Origin: Bacilli bacterium
Lineage (GTDB): Bacteria; Bacillota_I; Bacilli_A; RFN20; CAG-826
Direction of reading: 5' to 3'
DNA: 38,600 nt
Assembly (NCBI GenBank): GCA_017447305.1
Contig: JAFSNY010000063.1
Location: forward strand, 1-38,600
Positions within the stretch are counted from its first letter, which is position 1, and every line of letters starts with the position of its first letter. This document shows, piece after piece, positions 24,290 through 33,341 of this stretch. The notes below the pieces were generated by a model. The model was given only the letters and a program-made list of their open reading frames with translations, did not search any database and was not told the DNA's origin. Position numbers and translations under genes: made by a program.

Positions 24290-25438
24290 TTATTCAGCGG
24301 ACTTATTGATAATCTTCTTTAACACTTTATCCATTCCAACATAGGAAGCACCTAAGATTTCGATATCACTATCGAAAAGACTGAAGGTCACTTCTGGCTG
24401 GTTGATTAAATCTTTTAATTCTTCATTTACTGCGAAAAGATATTCATCTTTAAAGAATGTCACTCTTCCTGATAAGACGTATTTTGCGATATCCATGACT
24501 TCGATGAATTCTCTCAATGATTTGCCTAAGATATGGGCGGAATTTATAACTAATTGATGGATATCCTTGTTATTTTCATATAATTTGAATAATTCATCGC
24601 GGTTAATTTTCTTATCTAACATCTTGCTAGCTTGGTCGCATAGACTTCTTAAAGAGATGAATTCGTCGATAGGGAGATATTGATTATCTTTATGATATTT
24701 AATTAATCCAAATTCGCCAGCGTATCCTAAATCTCCGGTGAAGAGTTTAGAATTGATAAAGATTGCTCCTCCAACACCATAATCAATAGAGAGATAGCAA
24801 GCATTATTGACGTCTTTTAGATTTCCAGAGTATTGCTCTCCGATAGCTTGGAGATTGATATCATTAATGAGGGTGATATCAACATTTGGGAATTCTCCTA
24901 AGAAGGCATTTTGGATATAGTTCTTTTCTTTAAATAGTTCGGAATCAAATTGCTTGGATAACGCAAGTTCTCCAGTCTTTAAATTAACTCTTCCTGGGAC
25001 GGAGATAACGATATGAAGTATCGTTTGTTTTTGAATATCTTCACCGATTAATTTTTTGGTTTCATCGACGATATAGTGAATGGCTTCCGCGTCATATTTT
25101 TCAATTGGGATATCGCTCTTTTTGATGATTTGATGATGTAAATCACTGATAGCGATAACCGCATGTAAATTGGAAATATTAATAGAAAGGATATATCCAT
25201 AGGTTGGATTAATCTCATAGAGCACTCTTTTACGGCCATATCCACTTATTGAGGTGGATTCTTTAATACGAATAATTCCTAATTTCTCTAAGGATTTGAT
25301 AATCGAAGAAATTGTCGCGTTGCTTAAAGAGAGTTCGTCGGCTAGTTCAGTTCCAGAATATGGACCTTCACTAAGCATTTGAAGCACTAATGAGCTATTG
25401 AGTTCGCGTGAATAAGTTTGATCTTTTCCGATTTTCAT
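24290..25438 (-). CDS. ROK-family transcriptional regulator
   Basis: A 382-residue regulator. The N-terminal winged helix-turn-helix (about residues 12-75) contains [29 protein letters not shown], and a ROK sugar-kinase-like domain follows (about 80-375) with the phosphate-binding [26 protein letters not shown]. The usual cysteine zinc motif of ROK proteins after that segment is absent; [14 protein letters not shown] takes its place. It probably senses an imported sugar and controls the surrounding operon (inference). It lies inside that operon, five bases after the GLUG lipoprotein gene and 14 before the ATPase gene. Confidence 0.92.
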   Translation of the reverse strand: MKIGKDQTYSRELNSSLVLQMLSEGPYSGTELADELSLSNATISSIIKSLEKLGIIRIKESTSISGYGRKRVLYEINPTYGYILSINISNLHAVIAISDLHHQIIKKSDIPIEKYDAEAIHYIVDETKKLIGEDIQKQTILHIVISVPGRVNLKTGELALSKQFDSELFKEKNYIQNAFLGEFPNVDITLINDINLQAIGEQYSGNLKDVNNACYLSIDYGVGGAIFINSKLFTGDLGYAGEFGLIKYHKDNQYLPIDEFISLRSLCDQASKMLDKKINRDELFKLYENNKDIHQLVINSAHILGKSLREFIEVMDIAKYVLSGRVTFFKDEYLFAVNEELKDLINQPEVTFSLFDSDIEILGASYVGMDKVLKKIINKSAE

Positions 25439-25443
25439 TTTGA

Positions 25444-28400
25444 TTATCCTATTAATCCAAATCTACTTCCATTATATGTACAGGCGATGAGGGTTCCACC
25501 TTCATTAGCTGCGGCAAATCTACCTGTTCTTAATCCATCTTTAGTGGAATATGAAACCTCATCACCGTTAAGAACAACGCATGATTTAAAGGTGATGTTT
25601 TCTAGATATGCATTCGCTCTTAACGTTCCAGCGAAGCATCCGTTCCATGAATTAGCGGTAACTTTGATGTTTTCAAATGTTACATCGTAGATTTCTCCGT
25701 TAAATGATGAGAAGAAACCAACCGCATATTTTGAGACACGATAGTTATCTTCTTTTTGTTGATCAGTTAATGTGAGATATCTTTCGTTATCGTTAATGAC
25801 AGCGTTTTTAATCGTATGACCAAAGCCATAAATCTTTCCATTAAAGACGTATTCAATGATGTTATCTCCAACAACACCGATGGAATAGATTTCTTCTCCG
25901 TTAAAGTCAATATCATCGGTTAATACGTAGGTTTTACTATAGTTTTCATATCTTGAAGCATCATATGTTTGGATGTTGAAATATGTTTTGAAGTCTTCTG
26001 CGCTACTAAGAGCGATATAGTTAGTGACATCACTTTCTTTAATTCTTTCATGAGTTAGGTAGACAGAAGAGAAACGATAATAGTCACCATTCTTTAAATT
26101 GACAACAAAGTTAAGCTCAACATCAGGTTTAGCTTCCATGATTGATTGAGGGATGGTGATAACGTGTTCAGTGATGTCGACGTTAATCTCTTCGTTTTCA
26201 CAAAGGACCACCGCATCAGTTAAATTAACTTTATCTGGGAAGGTGATAACAAAGTCTTTATTTGTTTCTCCTTGATAGATAACATGCATACCAATACTTA
26301 AATATTTAGGTTGAACAACGGATACGTTTTTCATCTTTGTTTTATTTGTCGCAGTCACTCTGACACCGAAGTTATAGACACCATAGGCTTCAACTTCATC
26401 AGAGACTCTTAAGATATCTCCATCGATTGATACACCACCGACATCGCTTGTAAGTGTCCAGACCTTCTTTTGATTAGCTGTTTCTGGGAGAATGGTGGCG
26501 TTTAATTTATATGAATGTCCAGCATATACTTTCATTGGGAAATCACTATCAATAGATAAGGATTCGATTTCATCGTAAAGATGGAATTCTTTTTCATCTT
26601 CGAGAGTTACATTATCAATAGTTAAGGATAAACGGACTTTAAATGATTTACTTAATGCATCTTTAGTTATTAAAGTGAAGCCATCAGCCACCACTCCTAA
26701 ATCATCACATGTGAGGACGAGCAAATCTTCGTATCTTTCCGTGAGATAATCTGGAAGAAGAATATAGGTGATTTCGATATCTTCACCAAGCGTGCAATCG
26801 GTGGTTTCATTACTAATTTTTAGAGAATAAGGATAGAAGAATTCAATTGATGGTTTTAAGCTTGGAAGAGCTTCTAAACTTAAGTTCCATGCCTCTTCAC
26901 TGAAGTTAAGATTATATGAGTCGGCAATGAATTCAGCGAGGCTATCATACAGTTTACAGTGATCTCCATCAATTCCAGTGGATAAAACTGGCCAAACGGT
27001 TGAGATGGCGTAGCAATTACTCATTCTGCCTTCATTAAATCCAACAAAGGCTCCGGTATCATCGCCTTCTCCATCAACTTTTCCAATGGCGTAGCAGTTC
27101 TCAACAGTGCCGAGGTTTCTGCCGATGAATCCACCAATCATATGGTAGGTGTTTTCACCAATGTTATTGGAGATATTAACATTAGCCCAACAGTTGGTGA
27201 TTTCTCCTTCACTAACTCCGACGAATCCACCAGCGAAGGAACAGACATTACTTTGTGTTAAACCAACAACACCAAGGTTTTTGATTGTCGCGAGATTATG
27301 GACATATCCGAATAATCCAGCGTTAAATCCTTGTTCATCGTGACGATTGATATATAAGCCACTGATGGTGTAACCATTTCCATCAAATGTTCCTTTGAAG
27401 GCAAAGTTATAAGCTGTGCCATCTAAAACATCACGATATGTTCCAATTGGGTTCCATCCTTTTCCATCGTTATATCCTTCTCCACCTTCGGATAGATATG
27501 TTGTTAAATCGATATCGTTTCCTAGGACATAATATCCGCCTAAGGAGACTTCATCATTGTTGATGGAGGCTAAATCTTTCGCGGTTTTAACAATCTTTGT
27601 TGCTTTAATTAAGTTTAGATAAACGTTGTTACGAGGAGTGACGACTGTTAAAGTGTTTTCTCCAACATTGCATTCGTTCACTAAAGAAGCGCGAATAGAT
27701 AATTGATGTGTTTCTTCGTTATATGTGTATTGACCCGCGCCGATTTCTTTACGATTCTTAAGAATGCGTAAGACTTTGTGTGGAAATTCATTTGAATTAA
27801 CATCTGAGAAATCAAGGAAATAAATAAGGGATTGGGTCGCATCATCTTCTGATACTTGCTTTGCGGTTAAGGTCTTAGCAAGATGAGTTTTTGCAACTTT
27901 AAAGACTTTAGAAGCACTCGCTCCATTAGAAGATGCGATAACTTCAAAAGATAAGTTTTCTTCGGCAGCGTGCGTATAAGAAATCATTCCATTTGATGAA
28001 TCGATGGTAATGCCGCGATATGTTTCCTTTAAAGAATATGTGATGGATGAATTCGTGCTGGAATTAGCGATGACATAATCTCCATCGCAAAGGTAATCAC
28101 TTATTTCAACAAAGGTGATAGTTGGGGTCGGGATAACTTGAAGTAAATTAATGACAACAGGGTTAGAAGTTAGCTCACCTTTTTTAGCTTGGTAAAGAAC
28201 TTGAGAATAGTTAGGAACATCCTCAGAATAGGTGATGACTCCACTATTTTCGTTTAAAGAGACATTATCGGGGATTTTTCCAAGGAAGGAATAAACGACA
28301 TCTTTGGAATGTTGTTTAACCACCACTTTGTCACCTGAATAAATGGAATATTCATCTTGAGCGAATGTTAAGCCATCCTCTTTAGATGAGCATCCACTTA

Positions 28401-28452
28401 GCAAAGATGCTGAAAAGATAAGAGTTGATAAGAGATAAAGAAGTTTTTTCAT
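25444..28452 (-). CDS. Large surface lipoprotein with GLUG-type repeats
   Basis: A 1002-residue lipoprotein (lipobox LSGC). Two N-terminal cadherin/Ig-like domains with TYSEDVPNYSQ-style sequence come first. GLUG-motif repeats follow at about 365-490 (GGFVGVSEGEITNCWANV, GGFIGRNLGTVENCYAIG, GAFVGFNEGRMSNCYAI), a fold seen in beta-helical adhesins and glycan-binding proteins. Further Ig-like domains occupy the centre, and a second GLUG-like patch lies near the C-terminus (FFSSFNGEIYDVTFENI). I infer a cell-surface binding role. Its ATG overlaps the stop of the upstream permease (ATGA), so it belongs to the transporter operon. Confidence 0.82.
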   Translation of the reverse strand: MKKLLYLLSTLIFSASLLSGCSSKEDGLTFAQDEYSIYSGDKVVVKQHSKDVVYSFLGKIPDNVSLNENSGVITYSEDVPNYSQVLYQAKKGELTSNPVVINLLQVIPTPTITFVEISDYLCDGDYVIANSSTNSSITYSLKETYRGITIDSSNGMISYTHAAEENLSFEVIASSNGASASKVFKVAKTHLAKTLTAKQVSEDDATQSLIYFLDFSDVNSNEFPHKVLRILKNRKEIGAGQYTYNEETHQLSIRASLVNECNVGENTLTVVTPRNNVYLNLIKATKIVKTAKDLASINNDEVSLGGYYVLGNDIDLTTYLSEGGEGYNDGKGWNPIGTYRDVLDGTAYNFAFKGTFDGNGYTISGLYINRHDEQGFNAGLFGYVHNLATIKNLGVVGLTQSNVCSFAGGFVGVSEGEITNCWANVNISNNIGENTYHMIGGFIGRNLGTVENCYAIGKVDGEGDDTGAFVGFNEGRMSNCYAISTVWPVLSTGIDGDHCKLYDSLAEFIADSYNLNFSEEAWNLSLEALPSLKPSIEFFYPYSLKISNETTDCTLGEDIEITYILLPDYLTERYEDLLVLTCDDLGVVADGFTLITKDALSKSFKVRLSLTIDNVTLEDEKEFHLYDEIESLSIDSDFPMKVYAGHSYKLNATILPETANQKKVWTLTSDVGGVSIDGDILRVSDEVEAYGVYNFGVRVTATNKTKMKNVSVVQPKYLSIGMHVIYQGETNKDFVITFPDKVNLTDAVVLCENEEINVDITEHVITIPQSIMEAKPDVELNFVVNLKNGDYYRFSSVYLTHERIKESDVTNYIALSSAEDFKTYFNIQTYDASRYENYSKTYVLTDDIDFNGEEIYSIGVVGDNIIEYVFNGKIYGFGHTIKNAVINDNERYLTLTDQQKEDNYRVSKYAVGFFSSFNGEIYDVTFENIKVTANSWNGCFAGTLRANAYLENITFKSCVVLNGDEVSYSTKDGLRTGRFAAANEGGTLIACTYNGSRFGLIG

Positions 28453-29342
28453 CCTTTGAGTCCCCCTGCATTTGTTGATTCGATAATCTTCTTTTGGAAG
28501 ATGAGATATAAGACGAGGATTGGGAAAACCGCAATCATCATAGAAGCAAAGATTTGTGGGTAGTTACCGCTGTTCGCGGTCTGAAGTGATTGAAGACCAA
28601 CGGCTAAGGTGACATGTCCTCTTGGGAGATATAGTCTTGGAGTCGCATAGTCATTCCAATAAGCAATACTTTGTAAAACCGAGCAGGCGATTAATGATCC
28701 ACGACACTGCGGCAAGACGACACGGACAAAGGTTTTAAACCTTCCGCAGCCATCTATTGATGCAGCTTCTAAGTAAGAATTAGAAACTGATGAGAACGAA
28801 GAATATAGCAAGATAAAGTTAAAGCCAAACGCTCCAGAATATAAGAAGAGGATGCCCATAAAGGCATTATCTCCATCCAGATGGAGTTTTTGCATCATTT
28901 GGACCTGAGCTGGTAAGGTACCAACAATTGGGACAATCATCGTGAAGATAGCAACACCATAGATGATTCCTCTACCTTTGAACTTAAATTTAGCTAGGAC
29001 ATAAGCAGCGCAAGATGAGAAAAATAAATTAATTATTGTTCCTAGGACAGTAAGTAGAACACTCATAAGAATCATGTTAGCGATACTTTGTCCATCAATC
29101 GTGAATTTTAAGATTTCAATAAAGTTCATCCCGTAAAATTCTTTAGGAAAACCGAAGATGTTAAGATCGAATTCTTCGCCTTTCTTAAAGGAAGATATGA
29201 GCATCCAAATAAATGGGAATAGTAATGAAGCGGCGTAAATAAAGAAGATAGCGAAAACAACCCATTTGGTGACATGATAGGCGATATCCCTCTTCTTTTT
29301 AATGTAGTGAATCCCTTGATAGGCGCGACTTAAATCTTCCAT
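28449..29342 (-). CDS. Carbohydrate ABC transporter permease (MalG/UgpE-like)
   Basis: The 297-residue membrane subunit of a CUT1-type sugar importer. Six membrane segments are visible, and the EAA loop YLEAASIDGCGRFKTFVRVVLP (about residues 195-215) is the ATPase contact. The N-terminal cytoplasmic stretch is typical of MalG-type subunits. It pairs with the upstream permease, whose stop it overlaps by one base (TAATG), and with the solute-binding lipoprotein encoded divergently at 31912. Substrate is inferred to be a beta-glucan oligosaccharide from the neighbouring GH16 and GH94 genes. Confidence 0.95.
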   Translation of the reverse strand: MEDLSRAYQGIHYIKKKRDIAYHVTKWVVFAIFFIYAASLLFPFIWMLISSFKKGEEFDLNIFGFPKEFYGMNFIEILKFTIDGQSIANMILMSVLLTVLGTIINLFFSSCAAYVLAKFKFKGRGIIYGVAIFTMIVPIVGTLPAQVQMMQKLHLDGDNAFMGILFLYSGAFGFNFILLYSSFSSVSNSYLEAASIDGCGRFKTFVRVVLPQCRGSLIACSVLQSIAYWNDYATPRLYLPRGHVTLAVGLQSLQTANSGNYPQIFASMMIAVFPILVLYLIFQKKIIESTNAGGLKG

Positions 29343-30328
29343 TAGAAATCCACTCCTTCATATTTTTTCGATAAATAGTGCCTAGTTAAAAGAATAACTG
29401 GCGCCCAAATCATTGACATCATTAAGCCAAAGGCCGAGGCACGACCAAACGATGAGCCATCTCCTGCTGCATCAAGGAAGATTGACATCGAGATGGTATA
29501 GGCTGCAGCGGTATTTTCACTAGTGAGTAATAATGGTTGGAGATATAAAGTTAAGACATTAGTCATTCCAAGGACAACTAAGGTAACAACGGTTGGCCAA
29601 ATACAAGGGATAACGACGTGAATGAATTCTTTAAAATATCCAGCGTTATCAAGCTGTGCAGATTCAAATAATTCCTTTGGAATTCTTCCAATCGCACCTG
29701 AGATAAGGATGATGTTATATCCTAGACCCGCCCAGATGAGATAGAGGATAACCATGAAGGAACAATATGGGGCGTTAGCGAAGAATCCAGCGGGGAATCC
29801 TAAGAAACGCATAAAGCCATATAAATATCCATAGTTTCCATCAAACGTTGTTTTAAAGGCAAATGTTAAGGCGACAACAGGAATGATGTTAGGAAGGAAG
29901 AATATCGCTCTAAAGACATTAGCGAACGCCATCTTCTTATGAAGGAAATATGAGAAGATTAATGATAATGGTAAAGAGATAAAGACGGTAATAATACCAA
30001 TTGATAAGGAATTTAGTAGAACTAAACCAGTATCATTAATCCATGTCACACCCGAGTCATGTTTCGTGCTATGGAAGAGATCATCAAAATATTGGGTAAA
30101 GTTAGCAAATCCCCATGAAGTATTGTTGTAGATATCTGTTACTCTAAAGGCATTTAAGATGGACTGAATATTGACAAAAGACCACGTTAAGACAAATTGA
30201 GCGACTGGATAAAGAAGCATGAGAATAATGAAAATATAATCTCTTTTTCTTCGAGACATATGATGATTAACATATTTCGGTCTTTCTCTAACGATAGAAT
30301 CTATATGAACACTACTCAGGTTTTCCAT
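29342..30328 (-). CDS. Carbohydrate ABC transporter permease (MalF/UgpA-like)
   Basis: The 328-residue partner permease, with six membrane segments and an EAA-type loop ELFESAQLDNAGYFKEFIHVVIP. The N-terminal basic segment SRRKRDYIF leads into the first helix. Only one base separates it from the GH16 gene before it, and it overlaps the MalG-type gene after it. Together with that permease and the UgpC-type ATPase it completes the membrane part of the importer. No gene for the binding protein sits within this operon; the only candidate in the window is the divergent lipoprotein. Confidence 0.95.
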   Translation of the reverse strand: MENLSSVHIDSIVRERPKYVNHHMSRRKRDYIFIILMLLYPVAQFVLTWSFVNIQSILNAFRVTDIYNNTSWGFANFTQYFDDLFHSTKHDSGVTWINDTGLVLLNSLSIGIITVFISLPLSLIFSYFLHKKMAFANVFRAIFFLPNIIPVVALTFAFKTTFDGNYGYLYGFMRFLGFPAGFFANAPYCSFMVILYLIWAGLGYNIILISGAIGRIPKELFESAQLDNAGYFKEFIHVVIPCIWPTVVTLVVLGMTNVLTLYLQPLLLTSENTAAAYTISMSIFLDAAGDGSSFGRASAFGLMMSMIWAPVILLTRHYLSKKYEGVDF

Positions 30329-30329
30329 T

Positions 30330-31766
30330 TTAGATCCTTTCGAGATAGAAATTATCGATGTTAATTACGGTATCAGCTTCTTGATTATAAACTTGAATTA
30401 AAATGCTATAGCAAGTTTCAGGAGCGGTGATTTCTTTGCTGATTCTTTGATAATCACTTGAGGTGATTTCAATATTATCACTTGAAATCGATGAATCAGA
30501 ATTATCACGATATCTAACAATGACTTTTGAAGATGAACCACTACTTTTAGCATCTAGTGATAGTCTAAAGTTTTGGCCAGCATAGACGGAATCGACACTA
30601 GCGGAAAGATATCCGCCTTCTTTAATAGTTGCGCCTGCTGATTCTTCATTACCATCAGTTAATGTTGGGAAACATACATCACTGATTTCAACATTCTTAT
30701 AACCAGCGAGTTTCGCGTAGCTCCATCCATATCCATCAACAACACCTTTTCTTGTGAAATATTCAAAGTCACCATTGGCGACTAAGTTAGCCTTAGGAAG
30801 GGTGATTGGTGAAGTTGGATATAAGGATTTGTTAGCAGTAGCGACAGTAACATCCGCATTCCAAGTAACGTATGGCTGGTTAAGGAATGGGAGATAAGAA
30901 ATATAATCTACGACCATGTAGTCTGTTTCAAACTGAGACATACCAACGAAGGCTGAGTTATTTGGGAACCAGTTACCAAGCCATAATTTTGATTCGAGTG
31001 ATGGGACATATGTATCACTAACTGCGGAGACATAGCCATCGATGAAATAAACGACGAGTTCAGGATCGGTGTACCAATCAAAACCAAAGGTATGGAATTT
31101 GCCATCGTTTAAATTGATAACTTTTCCGTGCGTAACGTTTTCTAAAACGACATCTTGGGAGATGGCTTTAGCTTCTGTTACATAATTAGTATTTAATATA
31201 TTTTTAAAGGATATAGAGCCACTTTGGTTTCCACCTGGTAGTTCGATATCGATTTCGTGATTATCGCGTTCTTCGCTTTCGGGGTTTTCCCTATTCGTGT
31301 ATGTCCATAAAGCGGTACACGCACCTTTTCTTAATAATGGTTTCATTTTCACTTCATAGTGGCCTGGACGGCAGTTAAATTTAGAGATGATAACCGCGCC
31401 TGTATTACGTCCGTCTTTAAGGGTTCCCACGCCTTTGACATCATTTTTGGAATAATACATGCCATTACCTCTAAGTAAGAGATAACCATCTTCTGTGTAG
31501 AAGACATTATCAGGGACAACGCCTCCGTTGCCACTTCCCCAAGCTCCACTTCCGATGAACCAATAATCGTAATTGACTCCGGTGGTGAAATCATCGAAAA
31601 CGACATTATCTTCATCGATTTGAACGCTTGAGAGTCGATAATACTCATCGCCTTGAGAAGGAGCAACGCTCTTATCAATTGGCTTTGAGTTCGTGCAGCT
31701 AAATAAAGTTAAATTGAGAATGGCAAGCAAAAAAGTGCTCGCAAAAGGTTTAAAAGTCGTTTTCAT
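30330..31766 (-). CDS. GH16-family glucanase lipoprotein
   Basis: A 478-residue surface lipoprotein (lipobox LFSC). The GH16 domain occupies about residues 45-300: the catalytic motif HEIDIELPG gives nucleophile Glu171, Asp173 and acid/base Glu175, and RPGHYEVKMKP, KFHTFGFDWY and LWLGNWFPNN are typical beta-jelly-roll strands. A C-terminal beta-sandwich (about 325-478, NLVANGDFEY to NIDNFYLERI) looks like a CBM4/CBM22-type module. GH16 covers laminarinases, lichenases and other endo-beta-glucanases; which one is not determinable here. GGAG lies five bases before the ATG. It heads the importer operon, so oligosaccharides it releases would be taken up at once. Confidence 0.93.
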   Translation of the reverse strand: MKTTFKPFASTFLLAILNLTLFSCTNSKPIDKSVAPSQGDEYYRLSSVQIDEDNVVFDDFTTGVNYDYWFIGSGAWGSGNGGVVPDNVFYTEDGYLLLRGNGMYYSKNDVKGVGTLKDGRNTGAVIISKFNCRPGHYEVKMKPLLRKGACTALWTYTNRENPESEERDNHEIDIELPGGNQSGSISFKNILNTNYVTEAKAISQDVVLENVTHGKVINLNDGKFHTFGFDWYTDPELVVYFIDGYVSAVSDTYVPSLESKLWLGNWFPNNSAFVGMSQFETDYMVVDYISYLPFLNQPYVTWNADVTVATANKSLYPTSPITLPKANLVANGDFEYFTRKGVVDGYGWSYAKLAGYKNVEISDVCFPTLTDGNEESAGATIKEGGYLSASVDSVYAGQNFRLSLDAKSSGSSSKVIVRYRDNSDSSISSDNIEITSSDYQRISKEITAPETCYSILIQVYNQEADTVINIDNFYLERI

Positions 31767-31842
31767 CTTAACTCCATTATATTGCTTATGAAATAAATAA
31801 GAAATATATTTTTTTACAAACTGAAAAAATATTAAATTACTC

Positions 31843-31871
31843 TTTCAATAACCTCGCTATTATTTTATAAT
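31843..31871 (+). promoter_or_regulatory. Candidate promoter for the solute-binding protein-GH94 operon
   Basis: A perfect TATAAT with TTTCAA 17 bases upstream, about 40 bases before the start codon. No convincing minus-strand promoter for the GH16 operon was found in this 145-base gap, nor a clear catabolite-repression site. Confidence 0.6.
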
Positions 31872-31911
31872 ATTTCTAGACATTTTTATCTTGTTTGTAA
31901 AGGAGTCAAAA

Positions 31912-33339
31912 ATGAAAAAATCTATATTATTTCTTTTGCCTTTTGTTGTTGGAGCAACAACGCTTCTCACCTCTTGTGGTAGCACCAAAAACGATGAAAA
32001 CACCCTTAATGTAATCTGCTTAAACGCTGGTTGGGGTGCAGAATGGATTCAAGAAGCCGTCAAGATTTGGGAAAAACAAAACCCAGATTATAAGGTCAAT
32101 CTCAATGCGACAAGAGACGCTAAATCACTTATTACCGGAAACATCTATAAGAGCGGAAACGTCGATGATGTTTATATTTCCATAGGAAGCGATTGGAAGA
32201 GATACGCTGGCGGTGGAAGGCTTCTCGAACTCGATGATTTAATGAATGAAACCATTGATGGCGTTTTAGTTAAAGATAAAATTAACAATGAATATAAGAA
32301 CTCCATCTACTTCAAGAATCAAGCTGGAGAAACCCATACTTATCGTCTCCCATGGACATCAGGTATTGGTGGAATCTATTACAACAAGAAAATGTTTAGA
32401 GACAATAACTGGGAAGTTCCTACCACCTATGAGGAACTTGTCGATTTATGTGAACAAATTATCGATGAAGCAGTAATGGTTGGAGATGATCCTTCTGAGA
32501 CTGTTTATCCATTCTCTTATACAGGTGCAAATACCGACTACTTTGATTACACAGTCTTTACTTGGTGGTCACAGATTTCTGGTGTTGACGCAATTACAGA
32601 ATTTAAGAAATACACAAAAGAAAGCAAAGATAACTTTAGAGCGGATAATCCAACATACGCTGGTCTTAAGAAAGCAACTGAAATGTGGAATGATTTATTC
32701 GGTAAGAACGGAATCCACGGAAAAGTTGCCGATCAAGAAGATATTAGTAGAGATAACCACACCGCACAAAAGAACTTCCTCAACGGAAAGGCGGCGATGA
32801 TGTTTAATGGTGACTGGGTTTATAACGAAATGTTACAATACTCCACCACTCACACTCTTCCAGCTAATTTCGAACTCGGAATTATGGACACTCCAGCCTT
32901 AAGTACAGCGCAATATAAAGGTTCTGGTTATATCATTGGTGAAGACCAATATATCGCTATTCCAAAATCCACGATTAAACCTGAACTTGCTAAATCATTT
33001 GTGAAGACTTTAATGAGTGACCAAGTCATTAAGACTTTCAGCGAAAAAGCCCACGGCTTACTCGCATTCAAACTTTCCAATGATCAAAAATTCACAACAT
33101 CTGATCCATTTGTTAATTCATTACTTGAATATCGTAGTAAATTAACATCCACTTTCACAAACTTCTCTTCTTCCCCACTTTTCCTTAACGGATATGTTGA
33201 TTTCTGGGGAGCAAGCAATGGTCGTCCATTCCTCTCACTTATTAACGGAACAAGTGCGACTGTTGATAAAGCTTTTGAAAGTATCACTGCAGAAGTAAAT
33301 AGACAATGGAGTACTTGGTGTAACAATTCCGGCATGTAA
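31912..33339 (+). CDS. Sugar ABC transporter solute-binding lipoprotein
   Basis: A 475-residue CUT1-type binding protein (lipobox LTSC). It opens the mature region with ENTLNVICLNAGWGAEWIQEAVKIWEKQNPDYKVN, the SBP_bac_1 layout, with a second-lobe hallmark FLNGKAAMMFNGDWVYNEM near residue 295 and the hinge segment GSGYIIGEDQYIAIPKST. AAAGGAG is seven bases before the start at 31912. It is transcribed divergently from the permease operon and precedes the GH94 gene by two bases, so the oligosaccharide it captures is likely the substrate of that phosphorylase (inference). Confidence 0.95.
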   Translation: MKKSILFLLPFVVGATTLLTSCGSTKNDENTLNVICLNAGWGAEWIQEAVKIWEKQNPDYKVNLNATRDAKSLITGNIYKSGNVDDVYISIGSDWKRYAGGGRLLELDDLMNETIDGVLVKDKINNEYKNSIYFKNQAGETHTYRLPWTSGIGGIYYNKKMFRDNNWEVPTTYEELVDLCEQIIDEAVMVGDDPSETVYPFSYTGANTDYFDYTVFTWWSQISGVDAITEFKKYTKESKDNFRADNPTYAGLKKATEMWNDLFGKNGIHGKVADQEDISRDNHTAQKNFLNGKAAMMFNGDWVYNEMLQYSTTHTLPANFELGIMDTPALSTAQYKGSGYIIGEDQYIAIPKSTIKPELAKSFVKTLMSDQVIKTFSEKAHGLLAFKLSNDQKFTTSDPFVNSLLEYRSKLTSTFTNFSSSPLFLNGYVDFWGASNGRPFLSLINGTSATVDKAFESITAEVNRQWSTWCNNSGM

Positions 33340-33341
33340 TC

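Noticed and set aside
31767-31911. Catabolite-repression (cre) or ROK operator site in the divergent gap
   Set aside because: No clear palindrome with the expected pattern could be found by eye.
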